A stretch of 64,000 bases of DNA, taken from Steromphala cineraria. Lineage: Eukaryota; Mollusca; Gastropoda; Trochida; Trochidae. Made by a program: the position numbers and the translations under genes. The notes below the pieces were generated by a model. That model did no database searches and was not told the origin of the DNA. It saw only the letters and a list, made by a program, of their open reading frames with translations. Within the stretch, counting starts at the first letter, position 1, and every line of letters begins with the position of its first letter. The stretch is from the NCBI GenBank assembly GCA_916613615.1, contig OU744734.1:35718801-35782800 (forward strand), in the 5' to 3' direction. This document shows, in pieces, positions 49,484 through 59,465 of this stretch.

Positions 49484-49729
49484 TTAGATAAAGGGAGGCT
49501 GTCCTGATTCCTGCCTAAATGCTCGGCAGATTCCACTCGCCAGGGTGTGACGTCCTCGATTAACTCTCTTTTCCAAAATGCCTGTCGTCCTCCTGAACTT
49601 TGAAATATGCATTTCCTCCCGGCCGCATGTTCTACACTTTGTGCTGTGTAGACATTTCATGCAAACACGCTGTCCAGTCATGTACATTCGATTTTGGTCA
49701 CTAAATCCGTGCATACGGCCACGGGACAC
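49484..49729 (-). CDS. Cys-rich ORF in H1 unit 11, possible captured exon
   Basis: 81 codons, basic. Residues about 20-33 contain VCMKCLHSTKCRTCG, a C-x2-C-x5-C-x2-C pattern like a zinc knuckle or ribbon; a basic tail follows (FRRTTGILEKRVNRGRHT). The frame is open for five further codons upstream of the first ATG (RRLPV after a TAG). Identical copies occur at 51581-51826 and, with one change, at 53684-53929; a frameshifted homologue is at 31234-31500. No family recognised. Its antisense position in a non-autonomous element and its higher GC suggest capture of host coding DNA, as Helitrons do, but chance openness cannot be excluded. Confidence 0.35.
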   Translation of the reverse strand: MSRGRMHGFSDQNRMYMTGQRVCMKCLHSTKCRTCGREEMHISKFRRTTGILEKRVNRGRHTLASGICRAFRQESGQPPFI

Positions 49730-51580
49730 CGGAAGACGTCGCTACAACGTTCTCTGAACTCAGAACAGCGCTAGCCTCGCTAGACATCGTATTTTCCACC
49801 TAAAACAACACACCAAGGAGCTCGAAATGGTCAAAAGCACATATTTGTCATACATATCATCACCATACATCGCTGAATCCGTTTGTCGTCGCTTTGCGAC
49901 TATATTTAAGGATTCAGCTTGAAAAGCTGAATCCTTATTGTTATTGGCGTGTTTATTATTTTTATTGTTCCCAGAATTTTGTGAGCAGGATTCAGCCCAA
50001 ACGGCTGATGCTATTGAAGCCAAATTTCACAGGCTGGTAGAGCTTGTTGAGGAATGGCGACAATAAGCTTTTGGGCCAAATCGGTCCATACATTAAAGGT
50101 CCAGTTCGATTCCAAAATCGAAAATTTAACATTGATTTTTTTTTCAAAATGCACTTAGAGACCTAATTTTTTTTTTAAAATGTGCGCAATCAAAAATGCT
50201 GCAAAAAACGAAATCATGGCAAATTCGTAGGTCACGTGGTTTGGCCGCCATCTTGAATTTTCTGCATTTTTTTCAAATGTCCGACCCCAGGCACATTTCA
50301 GGAATCACCACTCGGCAACTGCTGATACTAGAAAGTTGAAACTTACACATGATGTAGCTGAGACATTGGCCTATAACAAGTTTGTTTCAAAATTTAAAAA
50401 ATCGAAATAGTTTTTTTTATAAAAATCTTCAAAGTTTGCACATTTTGCAATATTCAAGGGCAGATAACTCAAAAACCCGACCATAGAATTTGATGATTTT
50501 TGCATGAGACCTAGACATTGGCAAGGTCTTTAGGATAAAAGAATAAAATCGCTCGCGAACAGTCATTTCCGGTCAGGGTCAGAGGTCAAACTTTGCATTT
50601 TGGACATGTGGTGTTTTGGTGGGTATGTTTGAAATATCGTAGCGAATCAACGCCGTACGATAACGCTTTGTTCTATACATCATATGAAAGCCAAAAGTCT
50701 ATTGATGTTTTTAAAATTTGACAGTAAATTCCTATATTTGTTTTACATTGAGTTACGGCCCTATGAATATTGTCAATTCTGCTTTCGTTTTGAATGCGTA
50801 CAATATAGGTATGTTTAAAAAATCGTTACTCATCAGTGACAGGAGACAAATCATTGTTCCATATATCATTAGAAAGCCAAAAGATCATACAATCTGCGAT
50901 AAATCTCATCAAAATTAGATTAAACATTAACATTGAAATTCGGAGCATTTAAATGTGGTCAATCCTATTTGCGTTTTGACTGATTCTCATATAAGAATGA
51001 TTGAAAAATTGTACTTCATTGGCAATAAAACACTAGGAAAACATACTATACATCGATGGCTACGCTTGTTGAAGACAAAAACCTTTTGTGTAGTACTTCA
51101 TTATAAAATTGTTCACAGTAAATGACTCCTAAGCTAAATTATCTAATTTCTTTAGATAAAGCTTCATATTTGCGGCAGATGTCGCATCGCTCACCGTTTC
51201 TTTACTTTTCCATGCTCATAAAGAAATAATGTATGCAAATAAAGACAAATCTCTCCTCTTAACAATGGTAAAATCAATTTTGAAATGTCTCTAATGGTTC
51301 GGCAGATAGGAATGCTGCACGGTGAGTGCCGTCGGTTAATTTTGGGGAAAAAATAGAAAAACTTTACACTGATAGATCACATTGTCAATTAAACTCTTTG
51401 TTTGGGACTGGCAATAAATTGTCTGAGTGCGTCTCATACACTTTGATAGCCTTTGTGGTCAAGATTTAGTTTCAAGACCAAAGGCACGGGTGGGTGCGTA
51501 GGTAGGTACAAGCAAGTGTACCTTCCCTTAATTGAAAAGGGCATAATGACGGCCACTATCAGCTCTTGGGCTCTTGGTCA

Positions 51581-51826
51581 TTAGATAAAGGGAGGCTGTC
51601 CTGATTCCTGCCTAAATGCTCGGCAGATTCCACTCGCCAGGGTGTGACGTCCTCGATTAACTCTCTTTTCCAAAATGCCTGTCGTCCTCCTGAACTTTGA
51701 AATATGCATTTCCTCCCGGCCGCATGTTCTACACTTTGTGCTGTGTAGACATTTCATGCAAACACGCTGTCCAGTCATGTACATTCGATTTTGGTCACTA
51801 AATCCGTGCATACGGCCACGGGACAC
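51581..51826 (-). CDS. Cys-rich ORF in H1 unit 12, copy of 49484-49729
   Basis: Same sequence and product as in unit 11; carried along by the tandem amplification. Confidence 0.33.
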   Translation of the reverse strand: MSRGRMHGFSDQNRMYMTGQRVCMKCLHSTKCRTCGREEMHISKFRRTTGILEKRVNRGRHTLASGICRAFRQESGQPPFI

Positions 51827-53683
51827 CGGAAGACGTCGCTACAACGTTCTCTGAACTCAGAACAGCGCTAGCCTCGCTAGACATCGTATTTTCCACCTAA
51901 AACAACACACCAAGGAGCTCGAAATGGTCAAAAGCACATATTTGTCATACATATCATCACCATACATCGCTGAATCCGTTTGTCGTCGCTTTGCGACTAT
52001 ATTTAAGGATTCAGCTTGAAAAGCTGAATCCTTATTGTTATTGGCGTGTTTATTATTTTTATTGTTCCCAGAATTTTGTGAGCAGGATTCAGCCCAAACG
52101 GCTGATGCTATTGAAGCCAAATTTCACAGGCTGGTAGAGCTTGTTGAGGAATGGCGACAATAAGCTTTTGGGCCAAATCGGTCCATACATTAAAGGTCCA
52201 GTTCGATTCCAAAATCGAAAATTTAACATTGATTTTTTTTTCAAAATGCACTTAGAGACCTAATTTTTTTTTTAAAATGTGCGCAATCAAAAATGCTGCA
52301 AAAAACGAAATCATGGCAAATTCGTAGGTCACGTGGTTTGGCCGCCATCTTGAATTTTCTGCATTTTTTTCAAATGTCCGACCCCAGGCACATTTCAGGA
52401 ATCACCACTCGGCAACTGCTGATACTAGAAAGTTGAAACTTACACATGATGTAGCTGAGACATTGGCCTATAACAAGTTTGTTTCAAAATTTAAAAAATC
52501 GAAATAGTTTTTTTTATAAAAATCTTCAAAGTTTGCACATTTTGCAATATTCAAGGGCAGATAACTCAAAAACCCGACCATAGAATTTGATGATTTTTGC
52601 ATGAGACCTAGACATTGGCAAGGTCTTTAGGATAAAAGAATAAAATCGCTCGCGAACAGTCATTTCCGGTCAGGGTCAGAGGTCAAACTTTGCATTTTGG
52701 ACATGTGGTGTTTTGGTGGGTATGTTTGAAATATCGTAGCGAATCAACGCCGTACGATAACGCTTTGTTCTATACATCATATGAAAGCCAAAAGTCTATT
52801 GATGTTTTTAAAATTTGACAGTAAATTCCTATATTTGTTTTACATTGAGTTACGGCCCTATGAATATTGTCAATTCTGCTTTCGTTTTGAATGCGTACAA
52901 TATAGGTATGTTTAAAAAATCGTTACTCATCAGTGACAGGAGACAAATCATTGTTCCATATATCATTAGAAAGCCAAAAGATCATACAATCTGCGATAAA
53001 TCTCATCAAAATTAGATTAAACATTAACATTGAAATTCGGAGCATTTAAATGTGGTCAATCCTATTTGCGTTTTGACTGATTCTCATATAAGAATGATTG
53101 AAAAATTGTACTTCATTGGCAATAAAACACTAGGAAAACATACTATACATCGATGGCTACGCTTGTTGAAGACAAAAACCTTTTGTGTAGTACTTCATTA
53201 TAAAATTGTTCACAGTAAATGACTCCTAAGCTAAATTATCTAATTTCTTTAGATAAAGCTTCATATTTGCGGCAGATGTCGCATCGCTCACCGTTTCTTT
53301 ACTTTTCCATGCTCATAAAGAAATAATGTATGCAAATAAAGACAAATCTCTCCTCTTAACAATGGTAAAATCAATTTTGAAATGTCTCTAATGGTTCGGC
53401 AGATAGGAATGCTGCACGGTGAGTGCCGTCGGTTAATTTTGGGGAAAAAATAGAAAAACTTTACACTGATAGATCACATTGTCAATTAAACTCTTTGTTT
53501 GGGACTGGCAATAAATTGTCTGAGTGCGTCTCATACACTTTGATAGCCTTTGTGGTCAAGATTTAGTTTCAAGACCAAAGGCACGGGTGGGTGCGTAGGT
53601 AGGTACAAGCAAGTGTACCTTCCCTTAATTGAAAAGGGCATAATGACGGCCACTATCAGCTCTTGGGCTCTTGGGCTTGGTCA

Positions 53684-53929
53684 TTAGATAAAGGGAGGCC
53701 GTCCTGATTCCTGCCTAAATGCTCGGCAGATTCCACTCGCCAGGGTGTGACGTCCTCGATTAACTCTCTTTTCCAAAATGCCTGTCGTCCTCCTGAACTT
53801 TGAAATATGCATTTCCTCCCGGCCGCATGTTCTACACTTTGTGCTGTGTAGACATTTCATGCAAACACGCTGTCCAGTCATGTACATTCGATTTTGGTCA
53901 CTAAATCCGTGCATACGGCCACGGGACAC
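53684..53929 (-). CDS. Cys-rich ORF in H1 unit 13, copy of 49484-49729
   Basis: One amino-acid change near the C-terminus (Gln to Arg). The nearby 6-bp duplication falls just after the stop codon. Confidence 0.33.
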   Translation of the reverse strand: MSRGRMHGFSDQNRMYMTGQRVCMKCLHSTKCRTCGREEMHISKFRRTTGILEKRVNRGRHTLASGICRAFRQESGRPPFI

Positions 53930-54104
53930 CGGAAGACGTCGCTACAACGTTCTCTGAACTCAGAACAGCGCTAGCCTCGCTAGACATCGTATTTTCCACC
54001 TAAAACAACACACCAAGGAGCTCGAAATGGTCAAAAGCACATATTTGTCATACATATCATCACCATACATCGCTGAATCCGTTTGTCGTCGCTTTGCGAC
54101 TATA

Positions 54105-54128
54105 TTTTTTTTTTTTTTTTTTTTTTTT
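54105..54128. repeat. Poly-T run at the end of the H1 array
   Basis: 24 T residues follow tata at the 3' end of the last H1 unit. T-rich targets suit the T-tract insertions seen for H1, H3 and H6. Confidence 0.93.
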
Positions 54129-54394
54129 AACACACAATTTTTACGTAAATAGATTTTATTAGCTTTCCTTAATATGTTTTGCTGATAGAAATGAAACAAT
54201 GAGGTTAAAGCTTGTTCTGCCAAAACAATTGCTTTCAGTATGTTGATAACACATAATGGTGACATAAAGAGTTCAACTAACAAATTTTCAATCTCTCATA
54301 ATCAGAGAACAACAATCACAGTCAGAAAGGCAAGAGTGAGTAAGTGAGTACCCAGCTATTTAACATGTGGCTGTTGCCATCCAAAGGAGAGCCG

Positions 54395-54940
54395 ACAGAA
54401 AGACAAGAATGTAGTTTTGTCTGGACCACTGAAGGTCATTGAACTAAGTTGAAACAACAACAATCACATTCAGATAAACAACAATCATTATCAGAAAGGC
54501 AAGAATGTAGTTTTGTCTGGAGCACTGAAGGTCATTGAACTAAGTTGAAACAACAACAATCACATTCAGATAAACAACATTCATTATCAGAAAGGCAAGA
54601 ATGTAGTTTTGTCTGGAGCACTGAAGGTCATTGAACTAAGTTGAAACAACAACAATCACAATCAGATAATCAACAATCATTATCAGAAAGGCAAGAATGT
54701 TGTTTTTTGGACCACTGAAGGTCATTGAACTAATTTGAAACAACAACAATCACAATCAGATAATCAACAATCACAATCAGATAATCAACAATCATTATCA
54801 GAAAGGCACGAATGTAGTTTTCTGGAGCACTGAAGGTCATTGAACGAAGTTGAAACAACAACAATCACAATCAGATAATCAACAATCACAACCAGAAAGG
54901 AAAGAATCTGGAGGTAGTCCTCTGGGGCACTAAAGGTCAT
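54395..54940. repeat. ~96-bp minisatellite
   Basis: About six units containing gaaaggcaagaatgtagttt, ctgaaggtcattgaac and gttgaaacaacaacaatcac. Unit landmarks at 54494, 54590, 54686, 54801 and 54894 give periods of 96, 96, 115 and 93. No coding frame is maintained. Confidence 0.9.
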
Positions 54941-56080
54941 TGAACTTAGTTGTTGCTCCAGTTATCTTATTTCTGCTTCATCTGATATATATTAAGTATT
55001 GGTAAAATTACTAACGTTTTACAGAAAACAATCTAATGATCTCCAGAAGAAGCAAACGCAATCAGACGTGAAGAGTCTGGAGCTTGTCCTGGAGATTCAG
55101 ACATCAAAGAGCCTAGACGTAGTTCCAGCTGACCTGTCCTCCCTTCAGTGAACATGTCTCAAACCCTGCTGAAGTTTTGCTGGAAATCAGATTTTAGAAT
55201 GAAATATTTCTTATAATCAGGGATTAAAGGACTTGACTATCTTGCGCATGCATTTCTGAGAGGAACAATAAAGCGTTCACTAAAAGGAAAACAAATATAA
55301 CATATTTCAGCTGACATGTCCTCGCTTCAGTGAACATGTATCAAACCTTCTCACCCTCCTTAGAAAATGTCCACAGAGCTTGAAATCCTTAAAATGGTGT
55401 TGATAATGATCAAATTCGCGAAGTAATATGTTAATTAATGTTTGGTGACGTTGTGCTTTCCCTATGAAAGTATTTCAATTTCACACTATTAAAGGAGGTG
55501 TTTCTGTTTAAGCATTTAACCATGAAACTGCTAAAACGTTTTGCTGAACGTCAGACTCAAGAATGAAAATGTTTATCACAATCAGAGATTAAATGACTTG
55601 GATTGACTATGCTATTTCATATATATATGGTATAGATCCCACATCTCCAACTGAGTAGTTGTAGAATAATAAGTTAAGCTATGTAAGCTATGTAACAATC
55701 ATTAGAAAGTGTGCACACTATAGTGACTGCATGAACGTTTGCTTAACATTTGACAACATATTTTTCAACTACGGGTAATCAGTTTGAGATGTGGGATCTA
55801 TACCATATGAAGAAAATATATTTGCAAAAATTGTATTAAATGCATTAATGCATTGTATTTGCTTGTTTTCAAAAATCCTCCAGACATCTGAAAAGATGAC
55901 AATTGAACATATTCCAATCATGCATAGAGTCAACTTATGTCGTGAGTCTCAAAGGTGACAAATAAACATATTCCAATCATGCACAGCTTTAACCGTGAGC
56001 CTCAAATGTGATAAGGAAGATCTTCCAATCATGCACAGAGCCATCTTGTATGAGGGTGACAAATGAAGAAATTGTGTGAT
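54941..56080. repeat. Diverged dispersed repeat DNA with a small MITE
   Basis: Contains related stretches such as agctgac.tgtcct.....ttcagtgaacatgt at 55117-55160 and 55308-55345, and the 184-bp inverted-repeat element described separately. No gene. Confidence 0.4.
55625..55808. mobile_element. Small inverted-repeat MITE (184 bp)
   Basis: Ends atatggtatagatcccacat+ctc and gag+atgtgggatctataccatat are a perfect 23-bp inverted repeat, extended imperfectly (caactgagtagttg against caactacgggtaatcag) to about 40 bp. Flanks are AT-rich, so a TA target is possible. Confidence 0.83.
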
Positions 56081-56260
56081 GTGTATCCATGCTCTGAATA
56101 TTTTGTATCTAGCTGCGTTAATGATAATTGTGGTCTTGTCACTAACACATAATCAGCAGAGGAAGAAAACATAACCCTGCAGGGTAACAACGTTATTGGT
56201 AACAATTTACTTCTCTAAGCTGTTGACCAGAGAAGTTACTAGAAGAAGAGCCTTATTGTT
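56081..56260 (+). pseudogene. Diverged homologue of the terminal-exon-like ORF
   Basis: cta-gct-gcg-tta...gtc-ttg-tca-cta-aca-cat reads LAALMIIVVLSLTH, matching LAALLPIVVMSQTH of 21038-21301. It is followed, as in A and B, by ccctgcagggt and gtaac...gttac.agaagaag. Upstream similarity is weak. Together with gacatttactggcaag at about 57770 and aaggttgacctttacag near 59078, it marks 56081-59110 as a fourth, old copy of the A/B region. Confidence 0.4.
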
Positions 56261-56796
56261 GGTTTAAAACATCGAATAATGGTGTTTATGTTTTAATATT
56301 TTTTTACCAGTGTTAGTATTTCTGTTTTGAGGAATGAACATTGTCTGTAAACTTCTTACCGATGATACTGGATACACATCGACCTTTGGTATACTTTCCT
56401 CAACAGATAAACGAACACAAACATCTATGTTTCTTTATTTGTTATGACTTTTGGATTTGTTAGTTTGAAGGTCATTTAAAACTTACACTTTGGTGATTTA
56501 AGCTGAGTTTTATGTTTTGTGTATAGCAAAGAATATGATACGTTTTGCTTAGATATGTGAACAGATTGACGTTTCAGCAAATCTTAACAAAGAACAGAAT
56601 ATCAACTCAACTATAGACAGATGATTTTGGTACGTGATAAGATTAAATTGAAAAAATAACAGTATAGGGAAAGATTCAACCTTTTCTGTATCTTAATGTT
56701 CTCTGCTTTTATGCACTTTTCTGTAGGAATAATATACAATATACAATATTGAATTTCATTGAATGTTATTGATGTATATCCATGTATATAAATCTG

Positions 56797-57127
56797 TCAT
56801 TCTCTCCCCACAGAGGCAGAACAAGTCATGAAATTCTCTTATTCGCCGAGTTTGTCGGGAAAAAGGGAGATGTCTGATTGGTGGCAGTTAAAGTAAGTTG
56901 TGCAATCAGCGATGCTGTTCTAAAATCATCATTTTAGCTACTGAATCAATGTGATATGAACCACCCTTTCCTTGTGGGAAAGGTTGTCATTTGCTAAAAA
57001 CAACAATCGTGTGTGGTACAATTGTTTTGAGACAGGGGAATCAGTCGGAACCCACGGATTTGGTCTGATAAGGACAGTGGCTCGGTCAACATTTCATGAC
57101 TTGATCTGCCTCTGTGGGGAAAGAATC
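56797..57127 (+). mobile_element. MITE family M1, copy 3
   Basis: tcattctctccccacagagg at the left and ctctgtggggaaagaatcat at the right; inverted repeats of about 40 bp. The best-preserved termini of the three copies. Confidence 0.87.
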
Positions 57128-57979
57128 ATTGACCTGTATGTAAGCCTGAAAAAAGCGAAAACAAAGCACCTTCACTTCTATTCTCAATCTGTCAAGTTAA
57201 AGAATATCCAGTATCTCATCTCAAGTTTCACTTCTGACATTTATTGGAAACTATCCGTTGGTAGTACAAACATCATTAATGTTTTTATAGTTTTGTTTTG
57301 CAAGTGACAAATTCTTAACAAATGTGTACATTTACCAGAGGAAAGATATGAGGACATTGACACAATAGCCATGTGCTTATTTTGAACATGGTACAATTTA
57401 TTTAAAAACATGGTTGTTTTCATACAAACACCATTGCAAGTCATAACTTCATAAATCATTACTTCGTTATATAAACCGAACCTTTAAAATTCATATTAAC
57501 CCTCAGCTAAATTGTGCTTTTAATCATCAGTACGATACAATGCCGATAACTGAAAAGCCAAATGAATAAAGTGTTAAACAGCATGGATTTTACTTTTTTT
57601 TAAATTTATACCAGATTTTAACTAATTTCTGTCATAAAATTGTAGCTTTGGTTTTTTTATTTTGATAATGTGGAATTATTTCGACAAGCTATTTTTATTC
57701 AAGCGTGCACTCAATCATCAATGTATTTTCTTTCCATTGCCTGCTAAATCTGTAAAAAAAATAAACTTTGACATTTACTGGCAAGAATGAAATGTGATTA
57801 AAGTCTATTAAAAAAATTGAGAAACGTGTCAGTGTATTGAAGTCACCGTCAATTCTTGCAGCACTGTCTCTTGTGTATTCTTTGTCGCCGTCAGGTTACT
57901 AGTATTACGTCATACGGGTATTCAATAAAATGTGAACAGGAAATTGACATTTACATAGTTTTGTTAATTTGCCTTCACA
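57128..57979. other. AT-rich DNA; old A/B-type repeat sequence, no gene
   Basis: Short open frames only. The segment near 57770 is a diverged copy of the end region of A/B. Confidence 0.45.
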
Positions 57980-58215
57980 TACCGTATATCATTGATTAAT
58001 CGCAGGACATTTATTAATTTCAACCGAACATTTGACCCGGCGATTATTCGGGGCAAGTGATTATTCTTTTCGAATCTATAATATGTGTATGAATTTTGAA
58101 TAAAATCAAAACAAGACCATTAATATTGCAAATTTCTCACTGTGAACATTAGATAAACCGTTTATTCAAAGCAGGCGATTATTCAAGGCTAGCGATTACT
58201 CAATGATTTACGGTA
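57980..58215. mobile_element. Small inverted-repeat MITE (236 bp)
   Basis: taccgtatatcattgattaa-tcgc at the left pairs with gcga-ttactcaatgatttacggta at the right (24 bp, 3 mismatches). Internal gcgattattc motifs repeat in both halves. Superfamily not assigned. Confidence 0.75.
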
Positions 58216-58300
58216 ACTATTTATAAAATATTTCAAATGGAACGTGTGTCATGTTTTCACGCAAATTTGTACATGTTACTTAGTTTTATAGTTTTTGAAC

Positions 58301-58594
58301 ATTTTATATTTTCAATTTTCACTGATAATTGTACGTGAATGCTTAATGTATTATTTTGATTATAAATCTCATTACACAAACCAATCATCCATAACCAGAG
58401 AACAAATTATATAAGGCCATTGGCAGCCATTTTTGTGTGAACACCATTAATTCATATTTGTGTAAGAAAAGGGAATCGCATGTCTGAACTTTAGATTTAG
58501 TTTAAATACATTGTCCTTCCATTGGAAACATTTATTTTTATTTATTCTGACATCACCTTATATTAACCTTAAAAACGTGCTACTGCCCCTTTAA
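58301..58594 (-). mobile_element. TTAA-flanked MITE (family M2), copy 3, truncated
   Basis: The right end aaaaacgtgctactgcccct is followed by TTAA (58591-58594). The interior matches the other copies (ggcagccatttttgtgtga, catgt.tgaactttag). The left terminal repeat is missing. Confidence 0.82.
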
Positions 58595-59199
58595 GACCCT
58601 GAATTATTCACAATTTATAAAGCGTCTAATTACTGTCTTACAGATGACAATATTAGGTAATGGTAACATTGCAATATAATGGTGAATTAAGATTGTCAGG
58701 AAGTAAAATGATTATGAATGTTTTTTTTATGAAAGTTATATTGTAAGTCACTGTCAATCAAAAGAGGATGATGATCTAAGTTTGATGTTTTGTTGCTATC
58801 CCCTTTCTTCATTGATACGTTTTTAATTAAATAGATTTACCTAAGCATTATTTCAAGCATTTAGCAGTGTAAGCCTTGAGATCGTTTCTTTCTTTTTAGC
58901 AACTAAACTCTGACATTTGCTAGCAAGGATTTAATGTGATTAAATTCACTAGAATCGTCATTTTTTTAAGTATAATATCAGTTAATTCGGTAACTTTCAA
59001 GAAAAATGGAAATTTTCTCAGGCTTTATGCATTAGTTATTATGATGAACAATCTGAGATTGAACAAGAAACGTGTGTCAAGGTTGACCTTTACAGGGGTA
59101 ATTTTAGTTGGAGACTCATTTCATGCGTATTGATGGGACAGACACACTTTGAGTTATAACTAATACATGTTTACAATTAGAATTCAACAAACTAACACG

Positions 59200-59256
59200 C
59201 CGCTAATGGCTGAAACATTTCCCAAGCGGCGTATAACAAAACTCACTCACTCAACA
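59200..59256. repeat. Short dispersed repeat with 'actcactcac' end
   Basis: cgccgctaatggctgaaaca, then cccaagcggcg and actcactcac. A second, diverged copy is at 63801-63847. gccgct/agcggc can pair. Possibly the 3' end of a SINE or another repeat family. Confidence 0.55.
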
Positions 59257-59465
59257 AACTAATGTACCTTATACCGTCATTAAAGGGGAATGTTTCCCTC
59301 GATGCGTTGGCGCCAATGTCTCTCAGGAAGTGAAAGGTTTTCATTTCAAAATAATTCAATTTAATGTATTTCAATAAACATCATAAGCATAACATAAATC
59401 TAATTAAACCTAAAAGTTTCCGTTTTGAACTCTTTTCTTGCAGATTTATATGATACTTCAATATC

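Larger units (their letters stand above)
29454..54107 (+). mobile_element. H1 array: 14 head-to-tail Helentron/HINE-like units
   Basis: A 24.6-kb array. A typical unit has: a 5' palindrome of 28-29 bp (aaggattcagcc ... ggctgaatcctt); ttattgttattggcgtgttt; a (TTA)n tract; a conserved body starting ccacgatttttgtgg; an inverted copy of the 5' terminus near the 3' end (ggctgaatcct or gctgaatcc); a hairpin gtcgc-ttt-gcgac; and tatattt. The next unit follows at once with no spacer. Unit starts: 29454, 32208, 33640, 35071, 36502, 37934, 39365, 40796, 42228, 43657, 46679, 47861, 49908, 52005. No Rep/helicase is encoded, so all units are non-autonomous. The array ends in a T run (54105-54128). Confidence 0.87.
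47861..54107 (+). repeat. H1 units 11-13: three near-identical ~2.1-kb units
   Basis: Starts at 47861, 49908 and 52005. Unit 12 is 2097 bp. Unit 11 lacks the first 50 bp (palindrome) but otherwise matches. Unit 13 has a 6-bp duplication (cttggg near 53673) and one base change nearby. The body contains a plus-strand 66-codon frame and the minus-strand Cys-rich ORF in each unit. Confidence 0.94.

Noticed and set aside
49760..54283. Minus-strand ORFs of 87-107 codons across H1 junctions
   Set aside because: They cross unit boundaries and the poly-T run, and have no independent support.
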